The position numbers were made by a program, and so were the translations under genes. Shown one piece after another: positions 34,268 through 46,200 of a stretch of DNA of 64,000 nucleotides (position 1 is its first letter; each line of letters opens with the position of its first letter). Below the pieces are notes generated by a model. That model was not told where the DNA came from, made no database searches, and saw nothing but the letters and a program-made list of their open reading frames with translations. The stretch lies in assembly GCA_030562195.1 (NCBI GenBank), contig CM060199.1, positions 26,494,338 to 26,558,337 on the forward strand. Reading direction: 5' to 3'. The DNA is from Nipponacmea schrenckii. Taxonomy: Eukaryota > Mollusca > Gastropoda > Lottiidae.

Positions 34268-34508
34268 CTAATTAAGGAATATACCCTGCTGTAAATCTAT
34301 GTGCATTGAATAAATCTGAATTAAACTTTATTAAAAGAAGAATAGCTTCGTAGTATATTCAGATTTAGCGCATGCAATGCCAAGGAAATAGAGATGTTAA
34401 AGGGATATTAATTACTTGTACACCTAAAGATGCTATAAATCTAATTAAGGAATATACCCTACTGTAAATCTGACGCATGCGCATTGCATGCGCTAAATCT
34501 GAATATAC
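34268..34508. repeat. Nested direct and inverted repeats
   Basis: CTAATTAAGGAATATACCCT occurs at about 34269 and 34439. Within the interval, TATATTCAGATTTAGCGCAT (34355) is inverted at about 34480-34502. This could be a small fold-back element. No ORF. Confidence 0.55.
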
Positions 34509-34990
34509 TTATACTACTTCTTCTCAATGGGTCGACTACTGTGGAAACTCGGTTACGTGGCAGAATCACATATCTGCTGAAGATGTTTTGAGCAATCCAA
34601 AACAAACTGTTGAATTAGAAAATTATTATTATACAACATATTTATAGTGCACCCTTTCACTAACGTGTTCAGGGGCACTTTACAATAAACTGATAAAAAT
34701 CTATAACAATAATTACAGTACAGTAAAATACAATTAAAATTGATAATTTAAGAGTAGGCTTATAATAAAATAAATTAATAAAACTAGATAAAATGAATTG
34801 AATAATAAAAATATATAACTTAATTATTAAAAGCTTGATTAAAAAGATGAGTTTTGAGGTTTTTCTTAAAAGCAATAAAAGATTTACATGTGCGAAGTAT
34901 AAAAGGTAGTTTATTCCATAAAACTGGTGCCTGAAAACTAAAAGATCTTTGTCCATATGAAACCAGATTTACAGAAACTGGTTTTAAAAG
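34509..34990. other. Non-coding, possible dispersed repeat
   Basis: AT-rich sequence with GTGCACCCTTTCAC (34650). It resembles the 3' portions of dispersed repeats seen in marine invertebrates, but the element is not identified. Confidence 0.3.
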
Positions 34991-34994
34991 TAAT

Positions 34995-36123
34995 TTATAA
35001 TTAATACTTAGGTTTAGGAACCCAGTAAATTTCAGAGCAGGCGAATTGCATAGACATATAGGTGAACGGCATAAAATAACACGGTATTCTTCTAAATATA
35101 TCTTAAATTGGATACAAGAAGGTATAAATGTGAATAATTTTATTTGTCATTTTAAAGGGTCATGGGCTGGTGAATATTTTGATTGTGACTTTCCACCTCC
35201 AAGGTTATTTAGAAATGCCAAAACGTGTATAGGGTTTGAAGATTTTATACGTAATGAAATATCTTGCAGGCTAAAAAGTGGTGCCATATCAAAATGGTGT
35301 CGATTCACCTCCATATATTTGTCTACAGATTCTTCGGATTATAGATGGGGGGCAATAGTTAAGTTATATGATTCTGAAATTAAGTTAGGTGATTACTGGT
35401 CAACTTGTGAAATGGCTTTACCTATACATGTCAAGGAGGCTAAGGCTTTATTGAATACCCTTCGTGCCGTAAAGGGGAAATTACAAGATCTACGAATTGA
35501 TGTATTGGTTGACAATCAAGCAGTTATAAAATCTTGGTTAAAACAGGGAAGTAGGTCAGCCCAGTTAAACGACGTGTTTAAGGATATATTTTTCATATTA
35601 CAAGAACAATACGAGGAATCACGTGTTCTTTTAAAAACGGACTCGAAGTTGTCCGATTTGGCTTGGCTGAGAGTGGAAAAACTATTTGGTCCACATACCA
35701 TAGATTTGATGGCAACTGATGTAAATTGTATGAGAAATTCTTCTGGCGTCTTAAATCACGCCATACCCAACCCCTTTATCGACAGGAGTCAATATGTTCG
35801 CACAAATTATTTCTCCGTTAGAGAATTGTTATGTTTTCCCACCTTTTAAAATGATATTTCCAGTGCTGTGTTTTTTTGCAAGAACAAAGTATTAGTTGTA
35901 CAATGATAGTCCCTGCAATTACACCAGTACCTTTGTGGTTTCCTAAATTACGACAATGTGCTACAAAAGCTAATTTGTTAGGAGTAAAATGTAACACACA
36001 CGTATTGATGTATCCCTCAAAGAAGGGGTTCGTTTCTGATAAAAAGGGTTTGATGTGGAACTTATGGGCAGTAAGGGTTGGGCCAGGTGATACTAAAATG
36101 ACATTAGATGTTGGCATCTTCAT
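34995..36123 (+). pseudogene. DIRS-like retroposon pol, internally deleted (RNase H part retained)
   Basis: The first part (to about 35300) has the segment that precedes RT in DIRS-like pol (FPPPRLFRNAKTC, then LKSGAISKWC). It runs directly into the RNase H region (TDSSDYRWGA, KEAKALLNTL, VDNQAVIKSW) and the downstream FGPHTIDLMATDVN block characteristic of this group. The whole RT domain, several hundred residues including its catalytic box, is missing, although the frame stays open to 35849. A frameshift near 35855 then leads to the C-terminal part (IVPAITPVPLWFPKL) ending near 36123. The copy cannot retrotranspose on its own. Confidence 0.8.
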
Positions 36124-36619
36124 CTAGAACATTACACCTTCTTAATAGTAGGCGACTCTATTGTTCGTGGCATAGATAAATTCCTCAATGCTGGGCAATC
36201 AGTTCCCATTCCCATTCCCGGTGGTAAACTCCAATTTATCGTTGATACAGCTGAACGACATCTAAGGAATTCTCTATATTTGGTTATTCACGGGGGGGGG
36301 GGGGGGGTGAATGATCTAAAGGGTAATGAAAATGGTTTTTTTGAAGTTGCAAGATTACTACAGGTCACTAGATTAACTTCGAAAGCAAGCTGGCAATTTT
36401 AATTGCACCATTATTTTCTCAAGTTTAGTTCTCACTTCAAATAATAATCTCAATGTTAGGTTAAGAATATCAAATGATAAATTAAGGGCTATGTGTGTTC
36501 GTGAGTTTTGGGGCTATGTGTCGCATGGAAATATAACTGGACGGGATCTTGTAGATGGTTTGCACTTAAATGAATCTGGAATGAGAAAATTTGTAAGTAA
36601 CATTCAGCATTTAGGGTAG
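36121..36619 (+). pseudogene. SGNH/GDSL-type hydrolase domain remnant
   Basis: In a frame directly following the DIRS-like pol: TFLIVGDSIVRGID (block I with the catalytic Ser), then HG...VND (block III-like) interrupted by a 17-G run at 36291-36307, and after frameshifts and stops DGLHLNESGM (block V with the catalytic His) ending at 36619. Ngaro/DIRS-type elements are known to carry such hydrolases, whose role in the element is unknown. Broken here. Confidence 0.65.
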
Positions 36620-36754
36620 AACTGTACAAAAGACAATATCCAATTCCGTCTTCAAAGTTGCCGAACAATGATTTGTTAGATGGTAAATGATACATAGATA
36701 GTTATGTTATATAGCTGTGAGTATTGGGGATATATCGTAAAATGAATGGAAGTG

Positions 36755-36822
36755 GAAGGTGGTTTTCACTTAAACGAAATCGGAATGCGAACATTTGTGA
36801 GTAGCATTCATTATTTCGGAAC
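36755..36822 (+). repeat. Second copy of the hydrolase block V segment
   Basis: GGFHLNEIGMRTFVSSIHYFG-type coding resembles the end of the preceding hydrolase (about 36555-36617). A local duplication of the element's tail, with divergence. Confidence 0.6.
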
Positions 36823-37093
36823 ATTAATGTTGTCATCGTTAAAGTCATATCTAATCGTTAAGGTCGGCAACTTTGGAGGTTAACGTGAATTGTAACCTAA
36901 TTAAGTCGTTACCATGTAATTATTTGTAGACAAGAAAACGATTATTAAAGGAATAAGACTTTTATTTAGGAGTTCCATATTTATTTGGTACTGGTAGCTT
37001 GGTAAGCCGGTCTCAGTAAGTGTTGGGGGTATAACCTGGAGTTCGGGACGGGCATTTGTGTCACGACCCTTCCAGTGAAGACCGGGAGTGGTT

Positions 37094-37400
37094 CCCGCAT
37101 ACTCTCCAGACCTAACATATGTGAGGGAAGCAAGGGGGTGAGATTAGCATACTAATCTCAACTCCCGAAGTTTACCGAGCATATGAACACGTGACTAGTC
37201 CAACAAATCACATGTCTAACGAGCCGGTTTAGGATTGCAATCATGCTATAAAGTTATATACTAGAACTTTCTGTATGTGGTCGGAATTTTTTAAATCGCC
37301 CACCTACCTACCCCTCTTTTAATATCCTGTTTACTCTCACATTTTCCCGCATACTCTCCAGACCTAACATATGTGAGGGGGGTGAGATTAGCATACTGAT
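37094..37400 (+). repeat. Split direct repeat
   Basis: CCCGCATACTCTCCAGACCT followed by AACATATGTGAGG and GGTGAGATTAGCATACT occurs at about 37094-37160 and 37346-37400. The spaced repeats downstream of a DIRS-like pol recall the split direct repeats of Ngaro elements, but the recombinase gene is absent here, so this is tentative. Confidence 0.5.
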
Positions 37401-38961
37401 CTGATTCCTTTAGAACCCGAGGTAGTCATTGATCATTTTTCAAATATTGCATCCAAATTGATTAATCAAAAGCATGTTAATAGAAATATTGATAAAAGTT
37501 ATTACGTAAATAAACTAGAAGAATTTGTCACTTCTAAGTTAAATTCTAATGAAGAATGTTCGATTCCCTACATTAACAAATATGAAGTTTTTAAACAGTT
37601 GTCTTCGTTAAATGCAACCAAAAGTGCTGGTTTAGATAAATTAAATCCCCTATTTCTCAAATATGGTGCTTTAACGTTAAGTGGTCCTTTGACACATATA
37701 TATAATCTATGCATTGATGCAAATATATTTCCTGATAGATTCAAAGAAGCAAAAGTTTTACCACTGTATAAATCCGGCGCTAAATCTGATCCTAATAATT
37801 ATAGACCAATTTCTGTATTATCTAGTGTATCTAAACCACTTGAAAGACATTATTCAAAACATATAAATAAATTCTTAAATAATAATAAGTTATTGTATTC
37901 GCATTTGATTTGATTTCCCATGAGATAATTATTGCAAAACTAAAACTATACAATTTTCGAATGCATTAATAACCTTCATAAATTGTTACTTGTCGAATCG
38001 TACTCAGCGTTGTTACGTCAATGGAACTCTTTCGTCTTCTCGCAGTATAAAGTATGGAGTACCACAAGGATCAATTTTAGGTCCTTTGTTGTTTAATCTT
38101 TATATTAATGATTTGCCATTGCATATTAACTCTAACTGTGATCTTTTTGCGGATGATACTACGATTTATACTTCTGGTAAATTGGTTACTGACATACAAT
38201 TAAAATTGCAAGGAGATACTGATGCAATCTTGAACTGGTGTTCCTTTAATGTCATGATTTTAAAAGAAAATAAAACCAAATGTATGTTAATTACAACTTC
38301 TCAAAAAAGAAGATATTCATCAGATTTATCAATTGAACTTAATAATCAATTAATTGAAGTTGAAAACTTTAAATTACTAGGGGTTACTGTGAATCAAAAT
38401 CTCTCATGGACTCCGCACGTAAAGTTCGTTGCTAAAATTTTAAAAACTAAGTTATTTCAACTGCGACAATTAAGAAAGATCATGCCTGAAAATAAAGATC
38501 TATTTTTTATAAATGTCACTTTCAACCATATTTGGATTATTGTTCAACTATTTGGGATTCGCATGACATTGCATCGGCCGACATTTTACACAAACAACAA
38601 AAAATTGCTTTTAAATTAATTCTTGGTTCTAAGTATAATACTGATTCGTCACTGAATCTTAAAAGGCTTAATATTTTTGACATTTAAAACCAGGCATAAT
38701 TTTAATTCGTATAAATTTATGTATAAAACTCTGAACAACTTGTCTCCTTCCTACCTTTCAAGCCTCTTTAACTATAAACAGACGCCTTATTCTAGCATAA
38801 ATTCAAAACTTATGGTGCAAAAACCACGAATCAGTTTGATTAAACAAAGTATTAAATACAAAGGATCAATTTTATGGAATGCTCTAGAAGAAAATTTTAA
38901 ATCAACATCAGATTTTAAGACTTTTCGAAGGATGATTCTTGGTAATCTTTCATTAACATAA
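37400..38961 (+). pseudogene. LINE reverse transcriptase (jockey-superfamily-like), multiply broken
   Basis: Segments in order: 37458-37913 (KSAGLDKLNPLFLKYGA, then NNYRPISVLSSVSKPLER), an internal deletion of about 60 residues bridging to AFDLISHEII at about 37902, and 37990-38619 with GVPQGSILGPLLFNLYIND and the catalytic FADDTT box. After a frameshift near 38520 comes the C-terminal domain to 38961 (KTLNNLSPSYLSSLF). The endonuclease part is missing. Its 3' end may be the (TTA)n tail near 40010. Clade not fixed (Rex1/Daphne/CR1-like). Confidence 0.85.
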
Positions 38962-39179
38962 GCATACTTCCTTTTACACAGGTATTTTTTTCACCAACTA
39001 TAGGCTTACTTGCTGATGGCTATCTTAACAATTGTGTTTCTCCATGATTTAATGATTTAAGTAATTTATTAATTTTATTTTTCCCTTTCTCACAGGTATA
39101 TCACCACCAACAATTCTTTTGAAAATCTAAATTATTACTCTCGGGGGATGAGTAAACATCCTTAAAGCTGGTCTTGAGC

Positions 39180-39885
39180 ATGGACAAATCCTACATCCGC
39201 CTTTTTGAGGGTATATGTATGTTTTGATGTCTGATCGTCTCATGCAGATGTGCTTGTGTATTCCTTGGTTTTTGTGGTCGTGTACTTGATCGCAGAAAGA
39301 TGAATCTGTCCATTTTATACAAATGTACTTGTGTATTTTAAAACTAATTGTACGTTGAAATGATATATGGTTTTTGCTGTAATGTACTTGATCGCCGGAA
39401 AATAAATCTGTCTATTATTTACACATGTACTTGTGCATTTTAAAACAAATTGTACGTTGAAACAATACGTGATCTTTTGCGGTCGTGTTCTTGGGGGTAG
39501 GTTTGTGCGTTTTATGCTCGTGTGCTTGTGTGTTTTTTGGACGGGTTGCGCATTGGAGTGCTGTGTCGTTTTTTTTTTGTTTTTTTTTGTATTTTTTTTT
39601 TTTTTTTTTTTTTTGCTAGGTGGTGCATGGCCGCGGGAACTATATATTATATCCATTTTATAAACAAATTGTAGGTTGAAAATATGTCCATTTCATTCAC
39701 ATGTACTTGTTTATTTTTAAACAAATTGTACGAGGAGTATTGTATATTTATTTTGTGGTCATGTATTGAGTATTGTATATTTATTTTGTGGTCATGTACT
39801 TGATCGCCGGAACATAGATTTGTCCATTTGATATACATGTACTTTTAGTATTTTAGACGAATCGTATATTGAGATATTATGTATT
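39180..39885 (+). repeat. Tandem repeat of about 115-120 bp
   Basis: Four to five imperfect units with ACATGTACTTGT and AAACAAATTGTACGTTGAAA, broken by a T-rich stretch (39569-39614). It lies in what may be the 3' UTR of the preceding LINE. Confidence 0.75.
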
Positions 39886-39939
39886 TTCTATTTTTTTTCC
39901 AATGTATTGCTCCATGGGTTGAATGTGAGACAGGACCAT

Positions 39940-40012
39940 GTCCTTGTGTATTGGGCCTAATTCTGACCCATGTAAAATAAAGAGTTTATTATTATTATAT
40001 TATTATACAGGT
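39940..40012 (+). mobile_element. LINE 3' terminus with (TTA)n tail
   Basis: GGGCCTAATTCTGACCCATG, AATAAAGAG and TTATTATTATTAT form a typical microsatellite-tailed LINE end. A near copy of the first part (GGACCTAATTCTGACCAATG) is found at 60037, without the tail. Confidence 0.55.
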
Positions 40013-40247
40013 ACTTAGACAAACTCTGGTGTCCTCTAGTTTAGATGATACCAGTACAATTCTTTGACCTGGATTAACTGTGATGACCTCATGGTCTAAA
40101 TCTTAAGAGTTGAAATATTTTTTTTAAAGGAAATGTTTCAGAATTAGATTTTAAAGAAAGCCAAAATTTTGAATAGTTTAAAAATTACAACAACTTTCAA
40201 CAAAATTGATAAAAGTTGATATTATAATTTGATTAATTCTTTTTCAG

Positions 40248-43200
40248 ATTGCAACAGACACCAAGAAAATAGAAGATATATACAGTTATCTGTGTTATTG
40301 GTAAGGATGAGTTTTTATGTAGATTCTGTTTTGTGACAGATTAAATGAAATGAAATGAAATGTATTAAAGTGCATCAGCACCAAAACGGGCTATATAGCA
40401 CTTGAATACGATTTAAAATAAAAACAAAAATTAAAACTAGAAAATCAATACAGTAAAATAAAAACCATCACAGAAACCCCAAAAAGGGCAACAAAACAAT
40501 GCTAAAAACAATATCACAGAATGGTTGTAACCCAATATGGGCTAAAAACAAAATAGCAAAAACAAAACTATAACACAAAATATATTTTAAAATTTAAAAT
40601 ACAGATTAGCCTGTTTTAAAAACGCGACAACCTTCTCATAAAGAGAAGGTTGCGCAAACAGATGGAACAAGGATCTAGCACGGTAGTGCTGAGATCTTAT
40701 AGGTTTGAGATGCGTACACTCAATCAGAATGTGTTTCACTGTCAGGCGAACCTGGCAATGCTCACAGACTGGTTGAGGCTCTCGCTTGAGCAGGTAACAG
40801 TTGGTAAGGTGAGTATGTCCAAGACGAGAGCGACACAAAGCAACTTCATTTCTCCTGTTGGCACAATAGGAGGATGGCCAATCCCCCAAAAGAGGCTTGA
40901 TGGCATGAAGTTTGTTTGTATCTGCAGCATCCCATTTTTGCTGCCATCGTTGCAAAATAAAAGTCCTTATCACCGACTTAAAGTCGGTGTAAGGCAAGGA
41001 AAAGGGGGAGACCGGCAGTGACAAAGCAGCCTTAGCCGCCGCATCTGCCCGGTCATTCCCCCGTATATCCATGTGACTGGGGAGCCAACAAAGGACAATG
41101 TCCTTTTTTGGCCCAGAGAGCTTGTAAATATCTCCGATTATTGGGTGCACAAGCTGGATGTTATGAATAGCTTGTAATGCGGACAAAGAATCAGAATAGA
41201 TAATACATTTTTTAAATGATGATGAGGACTGAAAGAACTCGAGTGCCTGTAAAATGGCAACGAGTTCTGCAGTAAAAATAGAGGCCGCTGGTGGAAGAGA
41301 TACAGACAGGACTTCGGATGGTGTCACTGTTGCAGCTGCCACCTTATCACCATCCTTGGACCCATCTGTATAGAAAGGAGCATAATCCCCATATTTAGCC
41401 CTTAATTCAAGAAATTTCGACTTGAAGACGATCGAGCTTGTCTGTGACTTCTTTTTGCTTGATAGACTAAAGTATCTGAAATGGAGAAATTGACCAAGGT
41501 GGATTTGTGGTCATTATGAAGTCCGCAATACTGTCGTGGCTGATACCAGCCGCTGACAAAAGTGGTTGAATGCGGACTCCAAAAGAAGAAATTGCACGAG
41601 GCTTTGCCTCGTACAAATGCTCAAAATAAGGACTAAATACGGGGCGGTGAGCCGGATGATATGGCAAAGATGCTATTTTTATTGCGTACTGCAGTGAAAG
41701 TCTGTCACGTCTGTCGTACAATGAGGGTTCGTTAGCCTCGACGTACAGACTTTCAACTGGAGTTGTGCGAAAAGCGCCTAAACTGATTCTAAGTCCTTGG
41801 TTGTGTATGGTGTCAAGTTCTTTGAGGTAGAATGGACGAGCTGAACCATACACCTGGCACCCATAATCGAGCTTGGATCGAACCAAAGCTCGATATAATC
41901 GGAGGAGGACCTTACGGTCGGCTCCCCAGTCAGTGTTGAATAAGACTCTCAGTATGTTGAGAGCTTTCAGACATTTGTTCTTGAGGATTTTAATGTGTGG
42001 ACGGAAAGAAAGCTTGCTGTCAAATGTAAGACCAAGGAATTTAAATTCCTGTACAACAGGAACGACAGCATTGTCCAAACGTAGCACTGGGTCAAGGTGC
42101 AAACCTCTTCGTTTACAGAAATGCATGCAGACGGTCTTGGATTTCGAAAATCGAAATCCATTGTCAGTTGCCCATTGCTGTAGATTGTTTAAGCAAAGCT
42201 GCAACTGACGCTCGATCGTCTGCATTTTAAAGTAGAACTGTAACACATCTGAAAGTCATCAACATACAGAGAGCCATCAACCCCCCGTCTAAGGCACGAC
42301 GTGATGGAATTTATCTTGATGGAAAAAAGGGTAACGGATAATATGCTACCCTGAGGAACTCCATTATCATGAGGAAAAGGGTCGGAAAATATAGAGCCAA
42401 GTCGTACCTTAAACGTCCTATCATGTAGGAAATTGGAGATAAATAATGGCAATCTTCCTCTCAGACCGAAGTCAAAGATATCGCGAAGAATGCCATATCT
42501 CCAAGTAGTGTCATATGCCTTCTCCAAATCAAAAAATATGGCTACTAAATGGTGATTTTGGATGAAGGCGTCCCTGACGAACGATTCAAATCTAACGAGA
42601 TGATCAAGAGTGCTCCTTTGGGACCGAAATCCACATTGGAGGTAAGTAAGTAGATTTTTGGACTCGAGGTGCCAAACGAGCCTTCTGTTGATCATCCGTT
42701 CCATGGTTTTACATATGCAGCTGGTCAATGCAATAGGGCGATAATTTGTAGGATTCGTAGGATCCTTACCAGGTTTAGGTATGGGAATAATAGTAGCAAT
42801 CCTCCACGAAGGAGGAAAGACACCGTCATCCCAAATCTGGTTAAATATAAGTGCAAGTTTTTTTAATGTAGGGTAAGGAAGATGTTTGAGGATCTGATAA
42901 TGAATATCGTCAGGCCCAGTAGCTGTATCATGGGCCTGTTTTAAAGAATACTTAAGTTCAGATATAGTAAATTTTTCGTTATAATATTCCTCATTTTTAG
43001 ATGTAAAATTTAACCTTTTTCTCTCTTCCCGGAGACGGACTCTCTGGAAAGCATCAGAGGAAAAGTTTGAGGATGAATTGAAAGAAAAATTACTTGCCAA
43101 CGAATTAGCAATATCTGGTAGTGTGGTGAGCGTTGAACCATCTACTTCTAGATGGTTCACAGATATTGTATCCGCTTTACCCTTGATCCTACGAATCCTA

Positions 43201-46200
43201 TCCCAGACTGATTTGGAAGACGTACGACTGTTGATCCTTGACACGTACTCCTGCCATGACGACCTCTTTGCCTGGCGGATAGTCCGCCTGGCCTTGGCCC
43301 GTGCAATGCGAAAAGAGGCCATGTTGTTATCGGAAGGAGCACGTTCAAGCAGTCGTAAAGCACGATTACGTTCTTTCAGTGCTTTCTTACAATCTTCATT
43401 AAACCATGGTTTATTGAATCGTTTTGGAGTTGCCGAGGTTTTACGAATCGCCTGACCCGATACATCTTGTTAGATGGTGGTAAATAGTTCCATCGGGTCA
43501 TCTGCTTTCAAACAAAAAAAAGAAATGCAAAGCGCCTCAAAGAGGGGCCAATTAGCTTTAGAGCGTTTCCATCTTTGTGGCCTGTCTACTGGTGAAGGAC
43601 CATTATTCCGTAGAATTACAGGATTATGATCACTGTGGCAGAGATCGTCATGGACACTCCAAGAAAAATCTTGGAACAAAGATGGTGAGCTAATTGTCAG
43701 ATCTAGATGAGAAAAGGTTTTTGTTCTTGAGCAGAAATATGTAGGCGATTCGTCATTAAAGATACAAAGATCGTTGTCATATATGAAGTCAGCTATTAAT
43801 TTTCCTCTGTTGTTGTCATTAGGACTACCCCAAAAAGAGTGGTGACCATTGAAATCTCCGAGCAAAATGCAAGGAGATGGAAGCTGGCCTACAAGGTCAT
43901 CCAGATCTCTGGGGTTTAGAGTGGAGTTAGGTGGCAAATAGATGGAGCAGAGGGTAATAGGCACGTGGAGTGTTACTCGCACGGCAATTACCTGTAGAGG
44001 AGAATTGAGTGTGACTTCGGACTGGGCAACGCTTCTATTAACAATAATAGAAACACCACCCGAGACCTTGTCATCACCAGTGCCATAATGGTGGTAAGAA
44101 ACAAAATGTTTAAAAGGCACTAAATGTAAATCCGTTGACTTGAGGAATGTCTCTTGCAGACAAAAAGCCAACGGATTGTATTGTTGGATTAATAGCTGAA
44201 CTTCATAAAGATTATGACTTAAACCTCGACAATTCCATTGCATTATATTATTTTTTGAATGCATTGTCAGGGTGGTTTAATTGGACTACGAGGGTTGCGG
44301 TAAGGGGGGTTGAGAACTTCCGCATCAATCTCGGAAGCCTCCATATCTATATTATCAGATATGGCCGACTTCAAAATATCTCTTCCTCCCTTTTTGGAGG
44401 AAGAGGATACATGCTTTTTTGTAGACTTGTCATTATTGGAAAGACTTTCGCTGCGTTTAGCTCTGGACTGTTTTCCAGTCCCTTTTGGCTGAATGTCTTT
44501 AGCTGGCTGACTAACACTAGTATCATCAGTACTTGACTTTTCAGTCTGAGTTGCTGATGATGTAGATGCCTCAGGAGCAGATGATAATAAGGCTAAAGAC
44601 GGAGTTGGTACTCGCTTCAGTTATGTCGGTCTGGCATTCTATGGCTCTAGTAGAAGCCTTAACAACACTAGCAAAAGTCTTTCCGGAAGGAGTAGATGGG
44701 GTTTCCCCTTCTACAGCCTTCCGCGCTTCAGGATAGGAAACTTTGGTTTCTGTTTTGATTTTTTGAATTCGCTTTTCTTATTTCCACTTAGGGCAGTCCT
44801 TAGAAAAAGCGACATGGTTCCCTTCACAGTTGCAACAACAAGGAGTATCACTACAATCCTTGCTGTCGTGCCCGGACTTGCCACAACGTGCACATCGCAA
44901 CGAACTTTTGCAAGTCCGAGTTCCGTGCCCAAAGCGCTGACAATTATAACACCTGAGAGGGTTTGGTATGAATGGCGAAACTTTAATACTTAAATAACCT
45001 ACTTTTATTTCTGATGGTAAATCGGGTCTATTAAATAGAAGTATGAATGTATTAGTTGGTATCAGTTGGCCGTCACGACGGATTGAAATACGATCAACGT
45101 TCGTGACTCCAATGTCTTTTAATTCTTCCATCATTTCATCTGAAGAACATCCACTTAGATCGGGGTGTCGAATGACACCCTTCGAGGAGTTCAAAGAAGA
45201 ATGAGGAGATACACTGATGGGAATATTTACTAAGATGTTGATTTTAATAAAAGCTCAGAATGAATTTTTCGATGGCATTCGAGCAGTAAAGACCCGTTAC
45301 GAAGTTTTTTGATAGATTTAGGTTCGCTAGCCAAACCAGCTATTCCCTTGGCGTTGGCGAATGGTGATAAAGATGCCAAAGACCTCTCAGGGTCACTACT
45401 TATAATGACAAGAAACCGAGGCCAGGAATCACTAGACGAGCTAGATGATTCAGTAAATTCTGCCTCGGTTAGTCTACGTTTATTGTTTTTTTTGGGGGGG
45501 TTTAATGTAGCCATGAAGAAAATGTAAAAGATTCATCTCCCGAGACCCCCGACCACCACGGACCACGACCTCCGCGCAGGCTTGGCGCGGGACTCCAGCG
45601 CCCTAGGGGTAATCGGGAGATATACTCAGATAAAAATAGGGAATGAAAAGTTCTGAATGGAGCAAATAAATTTCGAACTTTCATTTTACTTTTACCTAAT
45701 TGACCCTAGCCGCTGCTTCTGAGTCGGTGAATTGAATTGGATGATAAGGAAATAATCTGTGATTAGAAATTAGTTATCTGTTCTGACCACCGACTCATAG
45801 GCTCAACACGACAAGCCGATTGACCAGTGTGGGCCACACTGGCCACCCGTCTAGGAATCCCCTGGCCCAAAGTGATGTATTGGGAAGTATGTTACCCTCA
45901 ACCACCAGGAGTCCATTCAAAACCGACACGGGTCGCACCTCACGGCAAACGAGGTGCCCCAATTCAGTCGCCTTTTACGACACGTAATGGGGGACGGTGG
46001 ACCTATTCTTAACCCCGGTCCACTGGGGGTTGTGACAGATTAAAGAGACAGATTCGGGAATATAGTTTTATTGTATCCATTGACATACGTACCTTAGAGG
46101 ATATACTACGTTTATTTTGTTTATCAATGGATTTTTTAGCTTTAACTCGAGCTTGTTTCTTTTAAAATAAGATTTCAATCATATTCACAGCATTTAAAAG

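Larger units (their letters stand above)
40346..46029 (-). mobile_element. Full-length I/Nimb-like LINE (5684 bp)
   Basis: Flanked by a perfect 15-bp target-site duplication. It carries a gag-like ORF1, an ORF2 with endonuclease, RT and RNase H, a GC-richer 5' region (45515-46029) and a short simple-repeat 3' tail (TTTCA units on the minus strand). A few stops and frameshifts make it inactive, but the exact TSD and complete structure imply a fairly recent insertion. Confidence 0.93.

Noticed and set aside
36291..36307. Runs of G or C (also near 45490, 55150, 55470, 63487) as G-quadruplex signals
   Set aside because: Single uninterrupted runs rather than four spaced G-tracts; more likely slippage or basecalling uncertainty.
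39315..39663. Two overlapping frames with poly-Lys or poly-Phe
   Set aside because: They are produced by long T runs inside a tandem repeat.
41873..43455. Plus-strand frames of 110-125 codons in the LINE
   Set aside because: Antisense shadows of the RT and RNase H coding region, with no motif of their own.
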